Positions 58,125-64,000 of a DNA stretch of 64,000 nucleotides are shown piece after piece (the first letter of the stretch is position 1; each line of letters begins with the position of its first letter). The DNA is from GCA-002793235 sp965267355 (lineage in GTDB: Bacteria > Bacteroidota > Bacteroidia > Flavobacteriales_E > Vicingaceae): the NCBI GenBank assembly GCA_965267355.1, contig OZ253956.1:744001-808000 (forward strand). The letters run 5' to 3'. The notes under the pieces were generated by a model that saw nothing but the letters and a program-made list of their open reading frames with translations, had not been told where the DNA came from and made no database searches. The translations under genes were made by a program, and so were the position numbers.

Positions 58125-59821
58125 CCTTGGAATACACAGAACTTCTGCTCACCTTCCACCTCAACTCTAATCAATCCGTGTTTGTTTAAGCCTTTCATTC
58201 CCTTATCGTATTGCTTACCACTTAAACCTGTTTCACCTTTCAAGTCTTTTAAATTAATTTTAGATTTCGCTTTAACGATTTCCAAAATCACTTTTTCAGA
58301 ATCAGAAAGAACAACACCTTGTTTCTCCGGTTTCATTTGCGGGAAAAACAGTACTTCTTGAATAGATTGGTTATTAGTTAAGAACATTACTAACCTATCA
58401 ATACCTATTCCTAAACCTGATGTAGGAGGCATACCATATTCTAATGACCTTAAGAAATCATAATCAATAAACTCTGTAGCTTCATCATCTCCTTTTTCAG
58501 CCAACTTTAATTGATGCTCAAAACGCTCTTTTTGGTCAATTGGGTCATTTAACTCCGTATAAGCATTGGCTATTTCTTTACCACATACCATTAACTCAAA
58601 ACGTTCAGTTAAACTTGGATCATCTCTATGCTCTTTACATAGTGGTGACATCTCTTTTGGGTAATCAATAATGAAGGTTGGCTGAATGTAATTACCTTCA
58701 CATTTCTCACCAAAAATCTCATCAATTAACTTTCCTTTACCCATGGTATCATCTACCTCAACTTCATTGGCTTTACACCAAGTAGCTAATTCTTCTTCGC
58801 TTTTTCCAGCAATATCAAATCCAGTAAAATCAATAATTGCTTGACGCATGGTTACTCTCTTGTATGGAGCTTTAAAATCAACTTCATGTTCACCAAAAGT
58901 AGCCTTAGTTGTTCCGTTTACAGCTATAGCACAATGCTCTAATAATTGCTCTGTAAACTCCATCATCCAATTGTAATCTTTATAAGCTACATATATTTCC
59001 ATGGCGGTAAACTCAGGGTTATGGGTTCTGTCCATCCCTTCATTACGGAAGTTTTTAGAAAATTCATATACCCCTTCAAAACCACCAACTATTAATCTTT
59101 TTAAATACAGTTCATTGGCAATTCTCATGTATAATGGAATATCTAAACTGTTGTGATGCGTAATAAATGGCCTTGCTGCCGCTCCACCTGGTATAGGCTG
59201 TAAAATAGGAGTTTCTACTTCCATGTAACCTTTACCATTAAAGAACTCACGCATAGCGTTAAACAGCTTTGTTCTTTTAATGAATACCTCTTTTACATGA
59301 GGATTTACTACTAAATCAGCATAACGCTGGCGGTAACGCATTTCAGGATCAGTAAATGCATCATGCACGTTTCCTTCAGCATCTGTTTTTGGTAATGGTA
59401 ATGGTTTTAATGATTTACTTAATAAATCAAATTTCTTAACTCTAACACTTATTTCACCTACTTGGGTTTTAAAAAGCTCTCCTTCAATCCCAACAAAATC
59501 TCCTATGTCCAATAGTTTCTTGTAAACCTCATTGTACAAAGTTTTATCTTCTCCCTCACAAATTTCGTCACGGTTAAAATAAACCTGTATTCTTCCTTCA
59601 CTATCTTGTAACTCAGCAAAAGAAGCCTTCCCTTGTATTCTTCTAGACATTAAACGACCCGCAACAACAACCTGTTTACCCTCTTCATAGTTTTCCTTAA
59701 TTTCAGTAGACATAGTATCTACAGGATATAATGCTTGAGGATAAGGATTGATTCCTAAGTCTCTCAATTTTTGTAGAGACTCTCTTCTAACTAATTCTTG
59801 TTCTGATAATTGCTGGTTCAT
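58121..59821 (-). CDS. lysS: Lysyl-tRNA synthetase (class II) with C-terminal extension
   Basis: 566 aa. N-terminal OB-fold anticodon-binding domain (about 50-165: VVAGRLMSRRIQGKASFAEL), class II motif 2 FRNEGMDRTHNPEFTAMEIY (about 262-281) and motif 3 GLGIGIDRLVM (about 475-485). After the usual end, marked by EVLFFPQMKPE, about 65 extra residues (VVLSDSEKVILEIVKAKSKINLKDL...) look like a winged-helix domain; I recall this extension in other Bacteroidota LysRS. It charges tRNA-Lys. A TATCTTTG box is 22 bases upstream. Confidence 0.96.
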   Translation of the reverse strand: MNQQLSEQELVRRESLQKLRDLGINPYPQALYPVDTMSTEIKENYEEGKQVVVAGRLMSRRIQGKASFAELQDSEGRIQVYFNRDEICEGEDKTLYNEVYKKLLDIGDFVGIEGELFKTQVGEISVRVKKFDLLSKSLKPLPLPKTDAEGNVHDAFTDPEMRYRQRYADLVVNPHVKEVFIKRTKLFNAMREFFNGKGYMEVETPILQPIPGGAAARPFITHHNSLDIPLYMRIANELYLKRLIVGGFEGVYEFSKNFRNEGMDRTHNPEFTAMEIYVAYKDYNWMMEFTEQLLEHCAIAVNGTTKATFGEHEVDFKAPYKRVTMRQAIIDFTGFDIAGKSEEELATWCKANEVEVDDTMGKGKLIDEIFGEKCEGNYIQPTFIIDYPKEMSPLCKEHRDDPSLTERFELMVCGKEIANAYTELNDPIDQKERFEHQLKLAEKGDDEATEFIDYDFLRSLEYGMPPTSGLGIGIDRLVMFLTNNQSIQEVLFFPQMKPEKQGVVLSDSEKVILEIVKAKSKINLKDLKGETGLSGKQYDKGMKGLNKHGLIRVEVEGEQKFCVFQG

Positions 59822-59843
59822 TTTTCAATACAATTTAAGGGGG

Positions 59844-59851
59844 CAAAGATA
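59844..59851 (-). promoter_or_regulatory. -7 promoter box of lysS
   Basis: TATCTTTG on the reverse strand, exact TAnnTTTG match, 22 bases before the lysS ATG. Confidence 0.5.
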
Positions 59852-59859
59852 GCTTTTAT

Positions 59860-59960
59860 AGATATAAGATAATAGATTTTAGATACTAGACTTTTCAGTC
59901 AAGTAAAAATGACTTTGATACGATAACCTCTTACATCTAATTTCTAACATCTAAATATCT
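59860..59960. repeat. Imperfect palindrome of AGAT-rich units
   Basis: The left arm (59860-59891) is built of TAGAT/AGATA units at about 9-base spacing; the reverse complement of the right arm (59927-59960) lines up with it with a few mismatches. It fills the divergent lysS-tatD gap. This is the style of short interspersed element common between Bacteroidota genes (from memory). The tatD promoter box starts at its right edge. Confidence 0.55.
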
Positions 59961-59968
59961 TACTTTTG
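59961..59968 (+). promoter_or_regulatory. -7 promoter box of tatD
   Basis: TACTTTTG, exact TAnnTTTG match, ending 4 bases before the ATG at 59973. Confidence 0.55.
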
Positions 59969-59972
59969 AAAA

Positions 59973-60743
59973 ATGATTTTAACAGATACACATACGCATC
60001 TTTATTCATCACAATTTGATGAAGACAGAGACGAAATGTTAGAGAGAGCCTTTGAAAAAGGCGTTGAACGAATTTTCTTGCCAGGCATAGATAGTGAATC
60101 TATTGAAAACATGCTGGAGCTGGAAAAAAAGTACCCGAACAACTGCTTTGCCATGATGGGCTTACACCCTTGTTCGGTAAAAGAAAATTACCAAGAAGAG
60201 TTAGCCATAGTTGAAGGTTGGTTAGGTAAAAGAGACTTTTGTGCCATTGGTGAAATTGGTATTGACTTATATTGGGATAAAAGCACTTTGGGTATTCAGC
60301 AAAATGCATTTAGAACACAAATTAATTGGGCTAAAGAAAAAAACTTGCCTTTTGTAATCCATTGTCGTGATGCGTTTGATGAGATTTTTGAAATAATGGA
60401 TGAGTTAAATGATGATAACATGCGAGGTATTTTTCATTGTTTTACTGGAAGCCTAGAACAAGCTCAACACATCATTAATTATAGTGGTTTTAAATTAGGC
60501 ATTGGAGGGGTAGTTACCTTTAAAAATGCTGGGCTAGACAAAGTAGTAGAACAAGTAGATATTAAACACTTAGTTTTAGAAACCGACTCTCCCTATTTAG
60601 CCCCAACACCATACAGAGGGAAAAGAAATGAGAGCTCTTATTTGTATAATATAGCAGATAGAGTTAGTGATTTACATCAAATGTCTATCGAAAAAGTGGC
60701 TGAAATAACCACAGCCAATTCTAAGGAAGTGTTTGGATTTTAA
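59973..60743 (+). CDS. tatD: TatD-family metal-dependent DNase
   Basis: 256 aa TIM-barrel amidohydrolase. Metal ligands: His7 and His9 (DTHTHLY), Glu in GEIGIDLYWD (about 93), His in VIHCRDAFDE (about 129), His in FHCFTGS (about 154) and Asp in ETDSPYLAP (about 204). Family members are 3'-5' exonucleases on DNA or RNA with a role in DNA repair or turnover; the E. coli name does not imply Tat transport. 14 bases separate it from ansA. Confidence 0.94.
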   Translation: MILTDTHTHLYSSQFDEDRDEMLERAFEKGVERIFLPGIDSESIENMLELEKKYPNNCFAMMGLHPCSVKENYQEELAIVEGWLGKRDFCAIGEIGIDLYWDKSTLGIQQNAFRTQINWAKEKNLPFVIHCRDAFDEIFEIMDELNDDNMRGIFHCFTGSLEQAQHIINYSGFKLGIGGVVTFKNAGLDKVVEQVDIKHLVLETDSPYLAPTPYRGKRNESSYLYNIADRVSDLHQMSIEKVAEITTANSKEVFGF

Positions 60744-60745
60744 AC

Positions 60746-60753
60746 TACATTTG
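60746..60753 (+). promoter_or_regulatory. -7 promoter box of ansA
   Basis: TACATTTG, exact TAnnTTTG match, lying between the tatD stop and ansA and ending 4 bases before the GTG start. Confidence 0.5.
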
Positions 60754-60757
60754 CGCG

Positions 60758-61777
60758 GTGAGTTCAATCCTTATCATATATACAGGCGGGACCATTGGAA
60801 TGGTTAGAGATGAAGAGACTGGAAGCTTAAAAGCTTTCGATTTTGATTCGTTGATGGCTGAAATCCCTGAAATAAAAAAGTTTGCTCATCAAATAGATGT
60901 TCACTCTTTTGAGGTGCCTATTGACTCATCGAACATGCAGCCTCAAAACTGGTTAGAGATAGCTGAAGTGATTCACGACAACTATGATAAGCATGACGGC
61001 TTTGTAATTCTACATGGTTCGGATACGATGGCTTACACCGCCTCAGCATTAAGTTTTATGCTAGAGAATTTGAGCAAGCCAGTTATCTTAACTGGTTCGC
61101 AATTGCCTATTGGTGAAGTAAGAACGGACGCCAAAGAAAATTTATTGACTGCTATTGAAATTGCTTCTACCTACAAAGATGGTAAAGCTGTTGTGCCAGA
61201 AGTAGCTGTTTATTTTGAGTATGATTTGTACAGGGGCAATCGTTCTACCAAATCTAATGCTGAAGATTTTGAAGCTTTTACTTCACCCAACTATCCAACT
61301 TTAGCACAAGCTGGAGTATCATTAAAGTTTGACAAAAATGTGATTTTACCAGCTAATGATGAACCGTTGATTTTGAACAAGTTCTTAAATACCAATGTGG
61401 CTACTTTAAAACTTTATCCTGGTATAACTGAACAACAAATTTTTTCTACCATTAACATTCCTAACCTTAAGGCTCTGGTAATTGAAACTTTTGGCTCGGG
61501 TAATGCCTCTACTGAAATTTGGTTTATTGATTTAATGATAGAAGCCATTAAAAAAGACATTATTGTTTTAAACATTAGCCAATGCGAAGGTGGAATGGTA
61601 GAGCAAGGTAAATACGAAACCAGCTCGGCTTTTAATAAAATTGGAGTAATAAGTGGAAAGGATATGACCTACGAAGCAGCTGTTACCAAATTAATGTATC
61701 TATTGGGTACTAACTTAAGTATTACCGAAATCAAAGCATTACTTCAAGAACCATTAAGGGGAGAAATCTCAGCTTAA
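60758..61777 (+). CDS. ansA: Type I (cytoplasmic) L-asparaginase
   Basis: 339 aa, starting at GTG 60758. Active-site Thr12 lies in YTGGTIGM and the second threonine-aspartate region in LHGSDTMAYTAS (85-96, Asp89-Thr90), with the Lys in RTDAKENL-type context further on. No signal peptide, so the cytoplasmic type. It hydrolyses asparagine to aspartate plus ammonia. Its TAA overlaps the convergent stop of the next gene within TTAA (61774-61777). Confidence 0.94.
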   Translation: MSSILIIYTGGTIGMVRDEETGSLKAFDFDSLMAEIPEIKKFAHQIDVHSFEVPIDSSNMQPQNWLEIAEVIHDNYDKHDGFVILHGSDTMAYTASALSFMLENLSKPVILTGSQLPIGEVRTDAKENLLTAIEIASTYKDGKAVVPEVAVYFEYDLYRGNRSTKSNAEDFEAFTSPNYPTLAQAGVSLKFDKNVILPANDEPLILNKFLNTNVATLKLYPGITEQQIFSTINIPNLKALVIETFGSGNASTEIWFIDLMIEAIKKDIIVLNISQCEGGMVEQGKYETSSAFNKIGVISGKDMTYEAAVTKLMYLLGTNLSITEIKALLQEPLRGEISA

Positions 61778-62226
61778 TCTTTAAATCCAACTAAAATAGC
61801 CACACAACCATTAGGTACTAGGTTGGTTTTTTGTACACTTTTTTCCATTGTAGGAATAGAAATTTGAACAATTAACTGCTGAGTTGTGGCCGCTTTAAAA
61901 TCAAAATAAGGGTTTACCTCCCCTTCTTCACTTTCATAAAGAACTTTTCTATTTTTATCTAACACCTTAAACGATGCGTTTCCAATTGTTTCCTGAGAAC
62001 AGACCAAAACACGATACTCTTTACCAGCATTAAAAGTTAATTCTAAATCGGCTGTTTCACCTGGGTTAAACACCGCACTGGTTAGTTTGCCATTGTGTGT
62101 AAATGGTGCTAATGTTGGTAAACAATTCTTTTTGGTAAATTTTTTACATTGTGCATTGGCATCTAGTGAAAATACAATAGCTCCAACAACAATAAATAAA
62201 GGTAATATTTTACTGAATAATCTCAT
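61774..62226 (-). CDS. Secreted hypothetical protein (150 aa)
   Basis: The ATG at 62224-62226 gives a signal peptide (MRLFSKILPLFIVVGAIVFSLDANAQ); a longer frame would add nine charged residues before it. The mature part has Cys residues in QCKKFTKKNC and later LVCSQE and NGCVAIL, with a beta-sandwich feel (GETADLELTFNAGKEYRVLV). No family recognised. It overlaps the 3' end of the upstream lipoprotein gene by 17 bases, so the two form a coupled pair. Confidence 0.72.
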   Translation of the reverse strand: MRLFSKILPLFIVVGAIVFSLDANAQCKKFTKKNCLPTLAPFTHNGKLTSAVFNPGETADLELTFNAGKEYRVLVCSQETIGNASFKVLDKNRKVLYESEEGEVNPYFDFKAATTQQLIVQISIPTMEKSVQKTNLVPNGCVAILVGFKD

Positions 62227-63088
62227 TTCTGATTTTTTCTGTTTCTGTTGCAATTTCCAAAATTATTTCAGGAGTATAGTTTAAGGTATTTCCACCACCT
62301 ATTACAGGTGTATCGCCATCTGTAACAGTAGTTTCTCCTTCAACTTCTTCAATCTTATCATATACTTCACTCAGAGATGCTAATTTACCCGACCATTCCA
62401 TTACCGCCTCATCATTATAGGTAGCTAATAGGTCAACTAAATTTGATAACGATAGTTTTTGGTCAGCAATTCTTTTCATTAACTCCTCATTGGGCTCATC
62501 TTTATTGATGGCTCTTGTACCTAAGTAAAGTCCTTCAACCCATCCACCTAATATGATTAATGCTGATAAATTATCCTGCCCGTTTTCTTTTAGGTAAGCA
62601 TCACAAATCCAATAAGAATCGTTAACAATAAGCATCATCGAATCTCTGTTGTTCATGTTTACTTCTATACGTTCCATAGTTTCAGGGCTAAACGCAGCAG
62701 AAACACCCATAGCATCCGCCATTTTTTTAGCACAATTCATGTAAAACATAGATTCTTGAGTTTGATCATAAATGTTAGCATAACTCAAGTCTGCACCATA
62801 AACCCCAAGGTTTAAGGCTTGCTTATTGGTAGTGGTATATTTATTTACATTATCAATAGGGTTTGTAGCCTCTGGATTATAAGGTACTCCTGCCTCTTCA
62901 AAAATAATAGCTGTTTCGTAAGGTGAGGGTACTGTTTGAAATACTTTTTGTGCTTTATCTGCACGTTTTACAGCTGTTTCATCAGTTGCCACTTCTTCTA
63001 TTAGCTCTTGCTCTTCTTCTACCTGAGCATCATCACTACAAGCTGCCAAAATACTAGCAATAGTTATTAAAATGATGTGTTTTTTCAT
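62210..63088 (-). CDS. Hypothetical lipoprotein (292 aa)
   Basis: Started at ATG 63086-63088, giving a lipobox ILAACSDD with Cys17; the longer frame adds 29 residues that cross the promoter region. The acidic start (DDAQVEEEQELIEEVATDE) leads into a helix-rich domain (about 45-250) with NLGVYGADLSYANIYDQTQESMFYMNCAKKMADAMGVS, a pattern I recall from uncharacterised Bacteroidota lipoproteins. No catalytic motif is evident. A TATATTTG box lies 23 bases upstream. It is coupled to the small secreted protein downstream. Confidence 0.75.
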   Translation of the reverse strand: MKKHIILITIASILAACSDDAQVEEEQELIEEVATDETAVKRADKAQKVFQTVPSPYETAIIFEEAGVPYNPEATNPIDNVNKYTTTNKQALNLGVYGADLSYANIYDQTQESMFYMNCAKKMADAMGVSAAFSPETMERIEVNMNNRDSMMLIVNDSYWICDAYLKENGQDNLSALIILGGWVEGLYLGTRAINKDEPNEELMKRIADQKLSLSNLVDLLATYNDEAVMEWSGKLASLSEVYDKIEEVEGETTVTDGDTPVIGGGNTLNYTPEIILEIATETEKIRNEIIQ

Positions 63089-63111
63089 GTTAAAATTTGT
63101 TCTGAATTTTC

Positions 63112-63119
63112 CAAATATA
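63112..63119 (-). promoter_or_regulatory. -7 promoter box of the lipoprotein/secreted protein pair
   Basis: TATATTTG on the reverse strand, exact TAnnTTTG match, 23 bases before the ATG at 63088. Confidence 0.5.
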
Positions 63120-63153
63120 ATATATAAAAATATATTTAAGCTTCTTATAAACA

Positions 63154-63185
63154 AAAAGTACCCACGTAAAAACATGGGTACTTTT
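63154..63185 (-). terminator. Intrinsic terminator of the T9SS cargo gene at the right edge
   Basis: AAAAGTACCCA (63154-63164) pairs perfectly with TGGGTACTTTT (63175-63185); 11-bp stem, 10-base loop, ending in a T-run on the reverse strand. It lies 26 bases after the stop codon. Confidence 0.8.
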
Positions 63186-63211
63186 AAAATTGAACTAAAA
63201 ATATTTTTTAC

Positions 63212-64000
63212 TTATTGATAAACTACTTTTTCATTAAACACTTTGTCACCTATTGTTACTTTAACCAAATATATTCCTTTTGGTTGGTTAGATATATCTA
63301 CTTGTTGAATAACTTCAGTAGCTTGTGCAGCAAAAACTTCTTTACCCATTAGGTCATATACTTGTATCCAAGCCAACTCATTATCTTCACCTAAATTAAT
63401 GTTAAATTGACCTGTGTTAGGGTTGGGGTAAACAGTAGGAGTAAAACCCTTTTCTTCATCAAGCAGTTTTTCTTTTTCCTCTTCATCTGCTTTACGCCAT
63501 ACTGAGCCTCCATTAGGATGATTGCATATATCATTGATAATAGATGCCTTAAATTGCTCTCCTGCACTAACATGAAAATTTGGTAATATTTTAATAGAAT
63601 TTTGTGCATTAATTTCTGCTGTAACTAAAACCTCAACACTACCAAAAACTCCATCAACAACAACATCCCAACCAGAATAAGGACCAAACATATTTGAAAC
63701 TATTGTTTTAGTTGGCCTCCATCTTAATTCATATAAATTATACAATAACATATAGTCTATTCCTGGAAATATCCCTTGAACAGAACCATTTGTAACCTCA
63801 TTTTTAGTTTTTAAAAACCTTAAATTATGTGCCCAATTAGGTGAAGTATAATTTCCTGTATGCATAGGATTATCATTTATCGGGGCAGAGTTTAATTCAT
63901 TTTCAATAAAACACCATTGAGTAGGTGTTAGGGGATTAACCCCATGCAAATTGTTATGTAATAGTGGGTAAAAAGCGCGCCAATCATAGCTTGCTGAAGG
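63212..64000 (-). CDS. 3' part of a T9SS cargo protein, cut by the window edge
   Basis: The frame stays open from 64000 to the stop at 63212 (about 262 residues, no start seen; a TTG at 63949 is internal). The upstream part reads YDWRAFYPLLHNN just before the window edge, so the true N-terminus lies outside. A domain with GIDYMLLYNLYELRW and SVEVLVTAEINAQNSIKILPNFHVSAGEQFKASI ends in a type A sorting domain (VYPNPNTGQFNINLG ... FNEKVVYQ). The protein should be exported by Sec and the type IX system. Its other functions cannot be judged here. Confidence 0.85.
   Translation of the reverse strand, partial: PSASYDWRAFYPLLHNNLHGVNPLTPTQWCFIENELNSAPINDNPMHTGNYTSPNWAHNLRFLKTKNEVTNGSVQGIFPGIDYMLLYNLYELRWRPTKTIVSNMFGPYSGWDVVVDGVFGSVEVLVTAEINAQNSIKILPNFHVSAGEQFKASIINDICNHPNGGSVWRKADEEEKEKLLDEEKGFTPTVYPNPNTGQFNINLGEDNELAWIQVYDLMGKEVFAAQATEVIQQVDISNQPKGIYLVKVTIGDKVFNEKVVYQ

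Noticed and set aside
47559..59960. CRISPR array or insertion sequences at the repeated segments
   Set aside because: Repeats are single short elements without regular spacers, cas genes, transposase frames or target-site duplications.
63212..63949. Truncated pseudogene starting at 63949
   Set aside because: The frame is open to the window edge and reads sensibly, so the gene is cut by the window and not broken.

Overview
The window is a dense, AT-rich stretch of chromosome from a member of the Bacteroidota, most likely a Flavobacteriales-type gliding or T9SS-bearing marine lineage. Evidence is the type IX secretion set (PorZ, GldH, and cargo with type A 'YPNP...' or type B gliding-motility C-terminal domains), the Bacteroidota-only families DUF3098 and DUF4292, the holB-ricT-gldH-PBP1A order, TAnnTTTG promoter boxes and the near absence of Shine-Dalgarno sequences. 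There is no phage, transposase, plasmid function, CRISPR array or rRNA operon. No gene-free stretch exceeds about 150 bases. Genus and species cannot be read from the sequence.

Layout. 1-4.9 kb: the 3' tip of a gene, a lipoprotein plus YiiX-type cysteine hydrolase pair, a MazG-like pyrophosphohydrolase, an M23 endopeptidase and a DUF3108 protein. 5-9.5 kb: two large T9SS cargo proteins (a reprolysin-type zinc protease and a lamin-tail protein). 9.5-15.6 kb: leuS, then ftsX, DUF3098, uppP and dinB. 15.6-22.2 kb: a TPR/SpoIIE phosphatase, a lipoprotein and a giant type B T9SS cargo protein. 22.3-29.1 kb: one reverse-strand block holB, ricT, gldH, PBP1A, scoA, scoB. 29.1-34.4 kb: pgk, then a three-gene membrane glycosyl-transfer cluster reading out of a tRNA-Arg(TCG) gene. 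34.5-40 kb: porZ, recO and a TonB-dependent receptor, each overlapping the next by one base. 40-47.6 kb: crotonase, flippase, dut, sugar nucleotidyltransferase, TPR lipoprotein, DUF4292 lipoprotein and EnvC-like factor, closely packed. 47.6-52.5 kb: GSCFA protein, glycosyltransferase, LpxL-like acyltransferase, trmB, lipoprotein and alkyltransferase-like protein. 52.5-64 kb: LTA-synthase-like sulfatase, mrp and nifU-like Fe-S genes, gpsA, an outer-membrane-type protein, lysS, tatD, ansA, two secreted proteins and the 3' part of another T9SS cargo gene.

Functional themes. Many genes build or remodel the envelope: undecaprenyl-phosphate recycling (uppP), murein synthesis and turnover (PBP1A, M23, EnvC-like, FtsX), lipid A acylation, glycan export and transfer, and T9SS assembly plus cargo. 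The rest is housekeeping: two tRNA synthetases, DNA polymerase III delta', Pol IV, RecO, dUTPase, pgk, gpsA, CoA transferase and Fe-S carriers.

No wholly new defence or mobile system is visible. The points most worth following are: (i) a glycosyltransferase gene that carries two unrelated short interspersed repeats in frame, one a 7-bp tandem that could shift frame, and that appears to start at CTG; (ii) a GT2 plus two multi-pass membrane proteins starting 14 bases after a tRNA; (iii) a repeated arrangement in which the TAnnTTTG box ends 3-6 bases before the start codon, implying leaderless mRNAs; (iv) a perfect 22-bp palindrome before a TTG-started T9SS cargo gene.
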